From a virus, in IMG/VR virus record IMGVR_UViG_3300045921_000803, positions 1 through 64,000 of that record: a stretch of 64,000 nt of DNA; one strand, given 5' to 3'. The first letter of the stretch is position 1, and each line of letters starts with the position of its first letter. Position numbers and translations under genes: made by a program. Positions 50,007-56,814 of this stretch are shown one piece after another. Under the pieces are notes generated by a model. It did no database searches. It was not told the origin of the DNA and saw only the letters and a list, made by a program, of their open reading frames with translations.

Positions 50007-50451
50007 GTTTACAGATGACGGGATCTTAAAACCGTCAGAATTTAAAAAAGAATTGGATCTATTATTGCTCAACGTCCCTTTTAACCCAGAGGGAATACTA
50101 ACGAATAGAGAGTCGATGATAGTTAATGAGTGGGTTATGGGTAACTCGATTGTAGGTATTGCAGACCGGCTAGGGGTCACAAGAGAAAGGATTAGGCAGA
50201 TCCTGTCAAAAGTTCAAAGAAAGATGGGTGTAGACGTAGTACCTGCGAACACCTGGGACCCAAACGATATCTCAAGTATTGAAGAATGGGTTGAGTATGA
50301 GGGGCTTACCGATCTGCGCAGCGACATTGAAAAGGCAATGGCCGAATCCGGAATTCCATCGGATGCAGGTAAGGATGTTGTAAATTTTATATTCTCTAGA
50401 TTTAGAGAGTTTCTGGTATCGCGAGACATGGAAAGAGATGTGGAGGACTAG
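49996..50451 (+). CDS. Sigma-70 region-4-like HTH protein
   Basis: A 151-residue protein. Residues ~36-78 (LTNRESMIVNEWVMGNSIVG, IADRLGVTRERIRQILSKVQ, RKMGV) are a clear sigma-70 region 4.2 HTH with the diagnostic GVTRERIRQI. No region 2 is present, so it is not a complete sigma factor. It may be an anti-sigma partner, a -35-binding coactivator or a transcriptional regulator. The frame extends upstream, but the ATG at 49996 is the start that overlaps the previous gene minimally. Confidence 0.8.
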   Translation: MSSRFTDDGILKPSEFKKELDLLLLNVPFNPEGILTNRESMIVNEWVMGNSIVGIADRLGVTRERIRQILSKVQRKMGVDVVPANTWDPNDISSIEEWVEYEGLTDLRSDIEKAMAESGIPSDAGKDVVNFIFSRFREFLVSRDMERDVED

Positions 50452-50634
50452 ATGGAAATCTTGTTGACTGTAATTTTTGCAACCTGCCTGCAGCCTGGAG
50501 CTTCTGATTATGATTGGAGCTGCGTAGATTTTATAAACAACTGTGCCGTAGGAAAGGCTGGCAAAATAGAGCAGGAGAAGGTTTCCGAGTGTTTGAATCG
50601 CTGGAAAGATGGCGAAAAATATACGGAAAAATAA
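50452..50634 (+). CDS. Small secreted Cys-rich protein
   Basis: A 60-residue protein starting immediately after the previous stop, with GGAGG upstream. The signal peptide MEILLTVIFATCLQPGAS precedes a mature part with Cys residues in SCVDF, NNCAV and SECLN, which could form disulfides. It is probably periplasmic. Unknown role. Confidence 0.7.
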   Translation: MEILLTVIFATCLQPGASDYDWSCVDFINNCAVGKAGKIEQEKVSECLNRWKDGEKYTEK

Positions 50635-50638
50635 TTTT

Positions 50639-50667
50639 TTAGTGTTTTAGATAAATTGTGGTATTGT
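50639..50667 (+). promoter_or_regulatory. Candidate sigma-70-like promoter
   Basis: TTAGTG (50639-50644), 17-nt spacer, TATTGT (50662-50667), followed by AAGGAG at 50675-50680 and the ATG at 50686. Confidence 0.5.
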
Positions 50668-50685
50668 AGATAAAAAGGAGATTGT

Positions 50686-50850
50686 ATGAGAAAAGCAAAT
50701 AACAAGTTACAGCTAGATGTCAGCATGACAACCATGATGAAGATCGGGTTTTCCCTGGTCCTTTTAAAGGTGATGTTCCTAGCTGTAGATATAGCTGTAG
50801 AGTTGGGTGCAGTAGCTTTTGTTAGATATCTTATGGAGCTATCCTATTAA
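50686..50850 (+). CDS. Small membrane protein
   Basis: A 54-residue open frame with AAGGAG 5 nt before the ATG. It has one or two hydrophobic segments (MMKIGFSLVLLKVMFLAVDI, AVELGAVAFVRYL). Its stop overlaps the next start (TAATG), which supports it being real. No family is recognised. Confidence 0.75.
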   Translation: MRKANNKLQLDVSMTTMMKIGFSLVLLKVMFLAVDIAVELGAVAFVRYLMELSY

Positions 50851-51074
50851 TGGAAAAGATACTTTTAGCAATTCTCTACATATCAGGGAAAGCATTCGGA
50901 TGGTGCATGGTGAGCTTTGTATTGTTGGCTTCCTTGTTCGTTCAGGTAGATTACTCTATGGATGTCCTGGGGGTGACCCTTATACTTGGGATATCCCTGC
51001 TTGCCATCAGCAACGTTTCATACAGGAGACTTTTAGACATTTCATCAGTAGAGGAAAATAAAGATGGACAATAA
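50850..51074 (+). CDS. Small membrane protein
   Basis: A 74-residue protein with two hydrophobic segments (FGWCMVSFVLLASLFVQVD, LGVTLILGISLLAISNVS) and a polar C-terminus. It is coupled to the previous small membrane gene and overlaps the MazG-like gene by 11 nt. No family is recognised. Confidence 0.75.
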   Translation: MEKILLAILYISGKAFGWCMVSFVLLASLFVQVDYSMDVLGVTLILGISLLAISNVSYRRLLDISSVEENKDGQ

Positions 51075-51432
51075 GACGTATAAAACATGGGCTCTGACAA
51101 AAGAACGTAAAGGCTACGATAAGGTTGCTGAGCGCATCCAGGAGGGCACAACAGGAAGCCTTCTGCACGGAGCTTTGGGTATAGCAGGGGAAGCAGGGGA
51201 GCTTCTGGATGCTGTTAAAAAACACGTGATGTACGGAAAGGATCTTGATAAGGCTAACGTCATGGAGGAGATCGGGGATATTCTATGGTATATGTCCATA
51301 GCCCTTGAATCCGTAGGCAGCTCTTTTGAGGAAGTGATGCAGCTAAACCACGACAAGCTTGAAAAAAGATATCCGGGTGGATTTACGGAGGCGCTTGCCC
51401 AGCTAAGACTGGACAAGAAGTCGGAAGAATGA
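51064..51432 (+). CDS. MazG-like nucleotide pyrophosphohydrolase
   Basis: A 122-residue protein of the all-alpha NTP-PPase superfamily. The EAGELLDAVKKHV helix and EEIGDILWYMSIAL form the ExxE...ExxD metal site. Such enzymes hydrolyse non-canonical or excess (d)NTPs and can affect ppGpp signalling; phage copies often shape the nucleotide pool. It fits with thyX and the exonuclease elsewhere in the genome. It overlaps the membrane gene upstream. Confidence 0.9.
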   Translation: MDNKTYKTWALTKERKGYDKVAERIQEGTTGSLLHGALGIAGEAGELLDAVKKHVMYGKDLDKANVMEEIGDILWYMSIALESVGSSFEEVMQLNHDKLEKRYPGGFTEALAQLRLDKKSEE

Positions 51433-51620
51433 CGAGCCCCATCTTCATGATTTTGGCCATAATTGGTTCTGTATACCTATTTGGCCTTGTTCTTGGAGGG
51501 TTGCTAGGTCTTGCTATCAAATTTTTCGGATTTGCTGGGTTTGCAATGTTCTTTTTGGGTGTATTATTTTTAATAAAAACGATGGTTACTACTAACGAAG
51601 GGAAGAAAAATGAAAGGTAA
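51429..51620 (+). CDS. Small membrane protein
   Basis: A 63-residue hydrophobic protein with two membrane segments (PIFMILAIIGSVYLFGLVLG, GLLGLAIKFFGFAGFAMFF) and a polar C-terminus. ATGA overlap with the MazG-like gene. No family is recognised. Confidence 0.75.
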   Translation: MTSPIFMILAIIGSVYLFGLVLGGLLGLAIKFFGFAGFAMFFLGVLFLIKTMVTTNEGKKNER

Positions 51621-51990
51621 ATTAAGTAATGAAAACATGGAAGAGACTATCAAGCTAGCTATGGAATACTTTAAGGACAAGACTACAGTAGAGTCTGCCT
51701 TACTTGTATCTAAGGATGTGATGGAAGACCTAAACAGTAGCATATCAGGAGCAAACATCGTAGCTCTTGTAATGCAAACCCATATGACGGAGAGAAACAA
51801 GAAACTGATCAGCTCGACAGGAGCCAGAGAAGACGGATTCCTGGCGCTTAGGATCATAGTTGAGGATAAGGATTTTGTTAGGCTCATGGATATATTAAAA
51901 AGCAATAAATTCTCTACGGTTTCTACCCCAAACGCTAAAGCTATTGAGGATTTTTTGAAACAAGGTAGCGATGGAGAAACTATCCAGTGA
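51610..51990 (+). CDS. Hypothetical protein
   Basis: A 126-residue, mostly helical protein with a beta-hairpin (EDGFLALRIIVEDKDFVRLM). The leader GAAGGGAAGAAAA precedes the ATG inside the previous gene's 3' end. No family is recognised. Confidence 0.73.
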   Translation: MKGKLSNENMEETIKLAMEYFKDKTTVESALLVSKDVMEDLNSSISGANIVALVMQTHMTERNKKLISSTGAREDGFLALRIIVEDKDFVRLMDILKSNKFSTVSTPNAKAIEDFLKQGSDGETIQ

Positions 51991-52235
51991 GTCTATTTGA
52001 TGTCTACGCCATTATACAAAACGGAAGCCTTCTGTTTGCGGCTGTATTCTTCGCGTACAGGATCATCATGGGAAAACCAACCAAGAAGCTATTTGTAAAC
52101 TTCCTTAAGATATTGGGTGTTGGCCTTGTTTCCTCCCTTTTCCCTTTCTTCCTGATCGGACTACTGATGGGAGCCCCTGCGGTATTGCTAGCCAGTATCG
52201 TGATCACCTTTATGTTTCAGAAAGAACTCATTTAA
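51987..52235 (+). CDS. Small membrane protein with GTG start
   Basis: An 82-residue protein starting at GTG, overlapping the previous stop (GTGA). Three hydrophobic segments (NGSLLFAAVFFAYRIIMG, FLKILGVGLVSSLFPFFLIG, APAVLLASIVITFMF) are present. Its stop overlaps the peptide deformylase start (TAATG). Confidence 0.73.
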   Translation: MSLFDVYAIIQNGSLLFAAVFFAYRIIMGKPTKKLFVNFLKILGVGLVSSLFPFFLIGLLMGAPAVLLASIVITFMFQKELI

Positions 52236-52726
52236 TGAATAAAACGATGCCGCTTCAGATATTATCCTTAGAAGCGGCGCCACTGGTCACCCCATGTGAG
52301 CCTGTAAAAACGTTCGATATGGGTTTGGCTGAACAGCTAGACCAGATGTTTCTAACCATGAAGGGTGCAAAAGGCATCGGGCTTGCCGCAAATCAGGTGG
52401 GCATCATGCTATCGATGTTCGTGATGGAGCTTCAGAACGGCGAGAGGCGCGACATCGTGAACCCAAGACTCGTCAGTAAGAGCGATAAGATCGCTGGCTT
52501 TCAAGAGGGATGCCTATCACTACCGGGTGCGTTTGTCGACACAGGTGTCAGGAGTGAGGCTGTCGTGATCAGGTATCAGGACAAAACCGGAGCAGATCAG
52601 ATTGAGTCATTCACGCAGGTCGATGCTGTCTGTGTGCAGCACGAGATGGAACACCTTATGGGAGAAAGCTTCCTGAAGCATCTAGGAAGGCAGAAACGCC
52701 GTCTCCTTTTGAGAAAACACCTATAA
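52235..52726 (+). CDS. def: Peptide deformylase
   Basis: A 163-residue deformylase that removes the N-formyl group from nascent proteins. All three motifs are present: GIGLAANQVG (residues 47-56), EGCLSLPG (91-98, Cys93) and QHEMEHLMG (His136, Glu137, His140), giving the Cys/His/His metal site. Phage-encoded deformylases are known from several large and marine phages and are thought to support fast protein processing during infection. It is coupled to the membrane gene upstream. Confidence 0.95.
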   Translation: MNKTMPLQILSLEAAPLVTPCEPVKTFDMGLAEQLDQMFLTMKGAKGIGLAANQVGIMLSMFVMELQNGERRDIVNPRLVSKSDKIAGFQEGCLSLPGAFVDTGVRSEAVVIRYQDKTGADQIESFTQVDAVCVQHEMEHLMGESFLKHLGRQKRRLLLRKHL

Positions 52727-52730
52727 ATTC

Positions 52731-52759
52731 TTGTACTTTTTACAAATCCCCTGTATTCT
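52731..52759 (+). promoter_or_regulatory. Sigma-70-like promoter with TGTAA-type dyad
   Basis: TTGTAC (52731-52736), 17-nt spacer, TATTCT (52754-52759). The dyad TGTACTTTTTACA (52732-52744) overlaps the -35 and has one mismatch to TGTAA-N3-TTACA. Confidence 0.65.
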
Positions 52760-52784
52760 ATACCTATACGAACAAGGGGGCTAC

Positions 52785-53006
52785 ATGAACAAAGTTTACA
52801 GAATCCGAATCGGAGAAGAGAACTTCTGGATTGGTGCTGGTTTGCAACTTTTTAGAAGCCAAGACATGGCCATCCCAATCACGTTTGAAGAACATATCGC
52901 GGTGATGGAAAAGATAGACGTAGAAGCCACAGCGTACAGCGAAGATTTTAATCCCGAGATCCACGTTCTTGGCGCCATCGTAATGAAGGCGATGGGGTTA
53001 CAATGA
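52785..53006 (+). CDS. Small hypothetical protein
   Basis: A 73-residue protein. The frame is open to 52731, but the ATG at 52785 follows AAGGGGG and lies downstream of the promoter. It contains RIGEENFWIGAGLQLFRSQD. ATGA overlap with the DUF2786-like gene suggests joint expression. No family is recognised. Confidence 0.74.
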   Translation: MNKVYRIRIGEENFWIGAGLQLFRSQDMAIPITFEEHIAVMEKIDVEATAYSEDFNPEIHVLGAIVMKAMGLQ

Positions 53007-53737
53007 AAAATCAACAGATCATAGATAAGATTCAAAAGCTACTAGCACTTGCCAACTCTTCAAACGAGCACGAGTCACAGGCTGCTGCAAGGATGGCTCA
53101 AACCCTTCTTACCAAGCACAACCTGACCATGACGGAGATCGAGAAGGAATCAAGCGACTACACCTCAGAGCTTGTGGATACCGGTAGGCAACGACAGGAC
53201 CCAGCTTGGAAGTTCATACAGAGCCTTCTCCGAGAGTTCTTCTTCATAGAGATAGTGCAGACCAAGCGAAAAGACATGGATAAAAATTACAAAATCGTCG
53301 AGCATCACTGCTACGTAATATTTGGTCAGCCACACAACGTGATTATTGCAAAATACGTTAGGGATTTCTTGACCCGATCTTTCCGTGACCTATTCCTTAA
53401 ATATAAGAAGGAAAGTGGAAGAAAAGACGCATCGCGCAACAGCTTCTACCTAGGTGTGTTCAAGGGTTTACATGAGCAGCTTAAAAGCGCTCGTATGGGT
53501 GCTGAGGAAGAGACAGGTCTTGTGGTTGTAAAAGATTCAAACCTTCATCAGTTCATCCAAGATAGCTTGAACGGTAAGCTCAAGAGCGTACCATCTAAGA
53601 TAGCAGTGCAGACAGACGGTCACGCCTTGAACGCAGGATATGAAGAAGGCAGGAACATGCGCATTGCTATGGGCTTGGGTGGCAACGAGACTAAGAAGGT
53701 TGGAGAAACTTTAAAACTTGGCGATGGGTCAAAATAG
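53003..53737 (+). CDS. DUF2786-like phage protein
   Basis: A 244-residue protein. The N-terminal ~45 residues (IDKIQKLLALANSSNEHESQ, AAARMAQTLLTKHNLT) match the DUF2786 helical hairpin. The rest, with WKFIQSLLREFFFIEIV, a VIFGQPHNVIIAKYVRDFL motif and FYLGVFKGLHEQL, matches the C-terminal domain that usually follows it. The family is common in phages and conjugative plasmids and has no experimentally settled function known to me. Confidence 0.88.
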   Translation: MKNQQIIDKIQKLLALANSSNEHESQAAARMAQTLLTKHNLTMTEIEKESSDYTSELVDTGRQRQDPAWKFIQSLLREFFFIEIVQTKRKDMDKNYKIVEHHCYVIFGQPHNVIIAKYVRDFLTRSFRDLFLKYKKESGRKDASRNSFYLGVFKGLHEQLKSARMGAEEETGLVVVKDSNLHQFIQDSLNGKLKSVPSKIAVQTDGHALNAGYEEGRNMRIAMGLGGNETKKVGETLKLGDGSK

Positions 53738-53741
53738 GGCA

Positions 53742-53770
53742 TTGATTTTTGTAAGATAGTGTAGGAAGAT
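53742..53770 (+). promoter_or_regulatory. Candidate promoter of the collagen-like lipoprotein gene
   Basis: TTGATT (53742-53747), the same -35 as the promoters at 55745 and 60890, a TTTGTAAGATAGTG spacer start, and a poor -10 (GAAGAT, 53765-53770). The leader carries GAGGAG before the ATG at 53799. Confidence 0.4.
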
Positions 53771-53798
53771 TAAACATAGCCCAGAAAAGAGGAGATTT

Positions 53799-54374
53799 AT
53801 GAAAAAGAAGTTATTGCTAGCCATCATGTTGGTGATGAGTTTTGGCTGTAGTCCCGATAAAGAGCTGGTCGCGATTTATAGAGGAGACGATGGTCGGGAT
53901 GGTCGGGATGGTACGGACTGTAGCGTGACCAATGTTTTCGATCAGGATGACAAACATATAGGTGCAATGATAAGCTGTGGCGAGTTTCAGGTTGTAGTCT
54001 ACAATGGTCAAGATGGAGAAATTGGAGCTACTGGTCCACAGGGTCCACAGGGTCCACAGGGTCCACAGGGTCCACAGGGTCCACAGGGTCCTGGAACTAG
54101 TGGTATCGGAATCGCAGGCTATATATTCCCTTGTGGTAAAGAATTCCCAAATGACGAAATCCTATTAAGACTAACAGACGGAAATATCTTGGCGCTTTAC
54201 GACGGCGGACCAAACGAAGACCGATTGGTCTTACTGGCACCTGGAAACTATAAAACAACCGACCGAACAGGCAATAATCAGTGTTTTTTCAATGTTGACA
54301 ATAATCTACAGATTAACAATCAGCGCATATGCAATCCCTCAGGGAACAGTTGCACAGCCGTAACGGGAGTTTAA
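53799..54374 (+). CDS. Collagen-like exported lipoprotein
   Basis: A 191-residue protein. [17 protein letters not shown] is a signal peptide with a lipobox (Cys17). Two Gly-X-Y segments follow: [12 protein letters not shown] at residues ~30-41, and GQDGEIGAT plus six GPQ units plus GPG at residues ~70-99. Around these lie a ~28-residue beta spacer and a C-terminal ~90-residue globular domain with four Cys. It may trimerise as a collagen stalk on the host outer surface, with the C-terminal domain as head. A surface change such as superinfection exclusion is inferred. Confidence 0.85.
   Translation: MKKKLLLAIMLVMSFGCSPDKELVAIYRGDDGRDGRDGTDCSVTNVFDQDDKHIGAMISCGEFQVVVYNGQDGEIGATGPQGPQGPQGPQGPQGPQGPGTSGIGIAGYIFPCGKEFPNDEILLRLTDGNILALYDGGPNEDRLVLLAPGNYKTTDRTGNNQCFFNVDNNLQINNQRICNPSGNSCTAVTGV
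54033..54086 (+). repeat. Six tandem copies of a 9-bp repeat (Gly-Pro-Gln)
   Basis: GGTCCACAG is repeated six times without a mismatch inside the collagen-like gene. Perfect identity suggests recent expansion by slippage. Confidence 0.95.
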
Positions 54375-54375
54375 T

Positions 54376-54864
54376 ATGAAATATTTATCATTATTCTTTA
54401 TTGCGATGTTAGCCCTAAACGCTCAAGCAAGTGACACATGTACTCTCTCTGAGAGCAGCGCCGAGGTTGCCGAGGAGAAGATGGAGATCAAGACCGGTGT
54501 TCCATCCCACCTTGTAGGTGCCACGATCGTTGTCCGCCTGGCCGATGGTCGAGAGACGTCTGTGCCCGCTGAGAAGTTTAAGGTTGTTCCACGAGTTCAG
54601 CAGTTTGTTGTTACCAAAACAAAGAAAACGGACACGCTTGTCTGTAAGGGTGAGCAGAAGAAAAACAGGGTCTCTGTCCATGCTGGTAACGGACCTAAAG
54701 AAGGTCTTAAGAGCACAAACTATGGAACGTTCGTTGAGGTGGAGACAAACGTTGGTGCCATCGGCGGAGTGCAGTATCAGCGCTTGATCACAGACAAGAT
54801 CAGCGTCAGTGGCCAGGTGCAGTCAAACGAAAGCGTTCTGATTGGTATCGGATTGGATTTCTAG
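54376..54864 (+). CDS. Exported hypothetical protein with beta-rich C-terminus
   Basis: A 162-residue protein with a signal peptide (MKYLSLFFIAMLALNAQAS). Residues ~20-85 have an Ile/Val-rich domain (HLVGATIVVRLADGRETSVP). The last ~55 residues are alternating beta strands ending VLIGIGLDF, like outer-membrane barrel C-termini. It starts 2 nt after the collagen-like lipoprotein gene, so both may act together at the host surface. Confidence 0.75.
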   Translation: MKYLSLFFIAMLALNAQASDTCTLSESSAEVAEEKMEIKTGVPSHLVGATIVVRLADGRETSVPAEKFKVVPRVQQFVVTKTKKTDTLVCKGEQKKNRVSVHAGNGPKEGLKSTNYGTFVEVETNVGAIGGVQYQRLITDKISVSGQVQSNESVLIGIGLDF

Positions 54865-54865
54865 T

Positions 54866-55126
54866 ATGAAGTCATATGTTTGGACCTATAATAAGAACAA
54901 AAAACCGGTTGGAAAAGAGTACAACCGGTACTACCTGATCAAGAACGAGAAGCAGTTGGAAGATCTGATCGAGAAGTTTATAGAGATAGATGCGGTCATC
55001 ACGCCTGCTACTCTAACTTTTCCTGTGGTGCTTGAGCTTGTGAGTGGGTTTGCTCCACAGTTTAAGATTGCGAATAAGACGGCCATCAAGAAAGAGTTGA
55101 ATAAATTACAAAAGATGTTGGGATAG
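54866..55126 (+). CDS. Small basic hypothetical protein
   Basis: An 86-residue protein (VWTYNKNKKPVGKEYNRYYL). The frame is open to 54842, but the ATG at 54866 follows the previous stop directly. Lys/Tyr-rich N-terminus and a helical C-terminal end. No family is recognised. Confidence 0.7.
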   Translation: MKSYVWTYNKNKKPVGKEYNRYYLIKNEKQLEDLIEKFIEIDAVITPATLTFPVVLELVSGFAPQFKIANKTAIKKELNKLQKMLG

Positions 55127-55129
55127 TAG

Positions 55130-55573
55130 ATGAGAACTAAGAAAGAGATCGTGAAAAATCACAAAGAGGAGTCCGAGGTTTTGGTCACAACTGCGGAAGT
55201 GATTGAGGTTGATGGTTTAAGGAAAACGCCTGAGTTTGACATTGAGTTCATGAGGGACAAGCGCGGCTGGTATGAGAGACTCATCATGAAGGCGAGCGCG
55301 TCCAAGGGTTCGGTTTGGACCAGTCAGAATAAGGGCACGGAGCGTCTTAGGATTGAAAGTTTTGATATGGACCTTAAGATCACACTGGCAAAGACAGCCA
55401 ATAGGAAAGAACAAGTTATAGAGATGAGCTTCTGCGACCTGTGCGACATCGTTACAGGCTTCATGGTGATGAACGAGTTTTACAAGAAGAGAACTGGCCG
55501 TGATATGTACACGCCTGAAGAGATCAGGAAGATTGTAACAAAAACCATCAAGCGATCGAAAGGAAAGAAATAA
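55130..55573 (+). CDS. Hypothetical protein
   Basis: A 147-residue protein with a charged N-terminus (MRTKKEIVKNHKEESEV), a beta-rich middle and a helical basic C-terminus (KIVTKTIKRSKGKK). Two Cys lie in SFCDLCDIVTG (CxxC). No family is recognised. Confidence 0.75.
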   Translation: MRTKKEIVKNHKEESEVLVTTAEVIEVDGLRKTPEFDIEFMRDKRGWYERLIMKASASKGSVWTSQNKGTERLRIESFDMDLKITLAKTANRKEQVIEMSFCDLCDIVTGFMVMNEFYKKRTGRDMYTPEEIRKIVTKTIKRSKGKK

Positions 55574-55574
55574 C

Positions 55575-55748
55575 ATGCTGGCCTACATATTCCTGTTTGT
55601 TTACAACATGACCCTTCTGGGTGGAACCGCCTACATCATCACCTTCCACGGTTGGTCGCCATGGTGGATGCTCATGCCGCTCCTATTGGTTATGACCTTC
55701 AGTAACGCCGAGAAGTCTCAATTTAAGAAAACGAAGAAGAAAAGTTGA
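55575..55748 (+). CDS. Small membrane protein
   Basis: A 57-residue open frame with two hydrophobic segments (LAYIFLFVYNMTLLGGTAYI and WWMLMPLLLVMTFS) and a basic C-terminus (KKTKKKS). It begins 1 nt after the previous stop. Its stop overlaps the -35 of the next promoter. No family is recognised. Confidence 0.73.
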   Translation: MLAYIFLFVYNMTLLGGTAYIITFHGWSPWWMLMPLLLVMTFSNAEKSQFKKTKKKS

Positions 55749-55773
55749 TTTTGTAATTATTGCAAGCTATCCT
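55745..55773 (+). promoter_or_regulatory. Sigma-70-like promoter with TGTAA-type dyad
   Basis: TTGATT (55745-55750), 17-nt spacer, TATCCT (55768-55773). Dyad TGTAATTATTGCA (55752-55764), one mismatch to TGTAA-N3-TTACA. Nearly the same promoter and leader recur at 60890-60918. Confidence 0.8.
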
Positions 55774-55792
55774 GTATCTATCAGGAGGCAAC

Positions 55793-55834
55793 ATGAACTT
55801 AAAAGGAGAAAACAGTGAAAGCATTTCACAATGA
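55793..55834 (+). CDS. Short leader ORF overlapping the Ala/Tyr gene start
   Basis: ATG at 55793 directly after AGGAGGCAAC opens a 13-codon frame (MNLKGENSESISQ). It overlaps the GTG start of the Ala/Tyr gene at 55815, which has its own AAAAGGAG. It may couple translation or be the remains of the gene that used this promoter before the Ala/Tyr gene was inserted. Confidence 0.35.
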   Translation: MNLKGENSESISQ

Positions 55835-56501
55835 CGAAAAAGTTAAACAAAAATATCTAAACCGAATATTGGCTCACCAAGCCGCCGATGAAATTATCAA
55901 AGGCAAGTACTGGGAGAACGGTAAAGGCTGTGCCGTGGGATGTACAATTCATAGCGACGACCATTCAGCATACGAGACCGAGCTTGGCATACCTAAGTGG
56001 CTAGCAAGATTAGAAGATAGAATTTTTGAGGGTCTACCAAATGATGAGGCCAAAAACTTTCCGTCGCTATTTCTGGATGCAATCAATGTTGGCGCAGACT
56101 TAAATAAAATTAAGATACCGATGCTTATTTTTATTGTCGAGTCTGTCAGAACACATACTAAAAACGAAAGATCACTTGCTGCGATTGACAGCGTTTTATT
56201 TGAACTACGGAAAGATATTTTAGATCTAGAGGCAATAAAAAAAGCTTATGCCGCTGCTTATGATGCTTATGCTGCTGTTTATGCTGTTACTTATGCTTCT
56301 GATTATGCCACTGCTTATCCTTCTTATGCTGCTGCTTATGCTGCTGCTGCTGCTTATGCTGCTGACGCTGCTTATGTTGATGCTTATGTTGCTGCTACTG
56401 CTGCGGCTACTGCTGCTGCTGCTTATGCTGCTGATGATTCTGAAAAAGAATACAGCAAATTTGCCAATAAACTTTTGGAACTAATTAGGGGGTGCAAATG
56501 A
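55815..56501 (+). CDS. Ala/Tyr-repeat protein (copy 2), GTG start
   Basis: A 228-residue paralogue of 49138-49806. The first ~145 residues and the last ~20 are nearly identical to copy 1 (GKGCAVGCTIHSDDHSAYE, RLEDRIFEGLPNDEAKNFPS, EKEYSKFANKLLELIRGCK). The middle Ala/Tyr tract differs in length and content and has more Asp and Thr. It starts at GTG with AAAAGGAG upstream and sits under a strong promoter with a short overlapping ORF before it. The function is unknown. Confidence 0.82.
   Translation: MKAFHNDEKVKQKYLNRILAHQAADEIIKGKYWENGKGCAVGCTIHSDDHSAYETELGIPKWLARLEDRIFEGLPNDEAKNFPSLFLDAINVGADLNKIKIPMLIFIVESVRTHTKNERSLAAIDSVLFELRKDILDLEAIKKAYAAAYDAYAAVYAVTYASDYATAYPSYAAAYAAAAAYAADAAYVDAYVAATAAATAAAAYAADDSEKEYSKFANKLLELIRGCK
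56249..56437 (+). repeat. GCT/TAT trinucleotide repeat tract (copy 2)
   Basis: A degenerate run of GCT with TAT, GAT, ACT and GTT encodes the Ala/Tyr segment. It differs in unit order from the tract at 49567-49748, as expected if both expand and contract by slippage. Confidence 0.85.
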
Positions 56502-56788
56502 ATTCCGAACGCGACAAGGCGGCTGAAGAGTATGCCGATAGAATAATGAACACGCTGGAAGACGCCGACGCAAGAGCTAGATCGTTTAAAGCAGGATGGG
56601 ATGCCGCTTTGAAGTCGTCAGTGGTGATGGGGCTGGTAAACCTATCTAAACATCCTGATTTCGAAGAGTTATCGTGTGAATGCGGATATTATGGCGAAGA
56701 TACTGAAGAAACCGGGATGAGTATTTGTTTTAAGTGCGCAATTGCTGAAGCCCTTTCCTTATATCGCGACACTGTGGGGGATGAGTGA
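56498..56788 (+). CDS. Small zinc-binding-like protein
   Basis: A 96-residue protein. LSCECGYYGED and SICFKCAIA give a CxC...CxxC set that can bind zinc; the first half is helical. The ATG at 56498 overlaps the previous stop. Its last 39 nt recur at 57966-58004. Confidence 0.74.
   Translation: MNSERDKAAEEYADRIMNTLEDADARARSFKAGWDAALKSSVVMGLVNLSKHPDFEELSCECGYYGEDTEETGMSICFKCAIAEALSLYRDTVGDE
56750..56788 (+). repeat. 39-bp direct repeat, left copy
   Basis: The last 39 nt of the 96-residue gene (from GCCCTTTCCTT to GGGGGATGAGTGA) recur at 57966-58004 with 37 of 39 identities. The two copies flank the octapeptide-repeat gene and end at equivalent GTGA start-stop overlaps. Confidence 0.92.
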
Positions 56789-56814
56789 GTAAATTAAAAC
56801 ATAATGGAGGGGAA

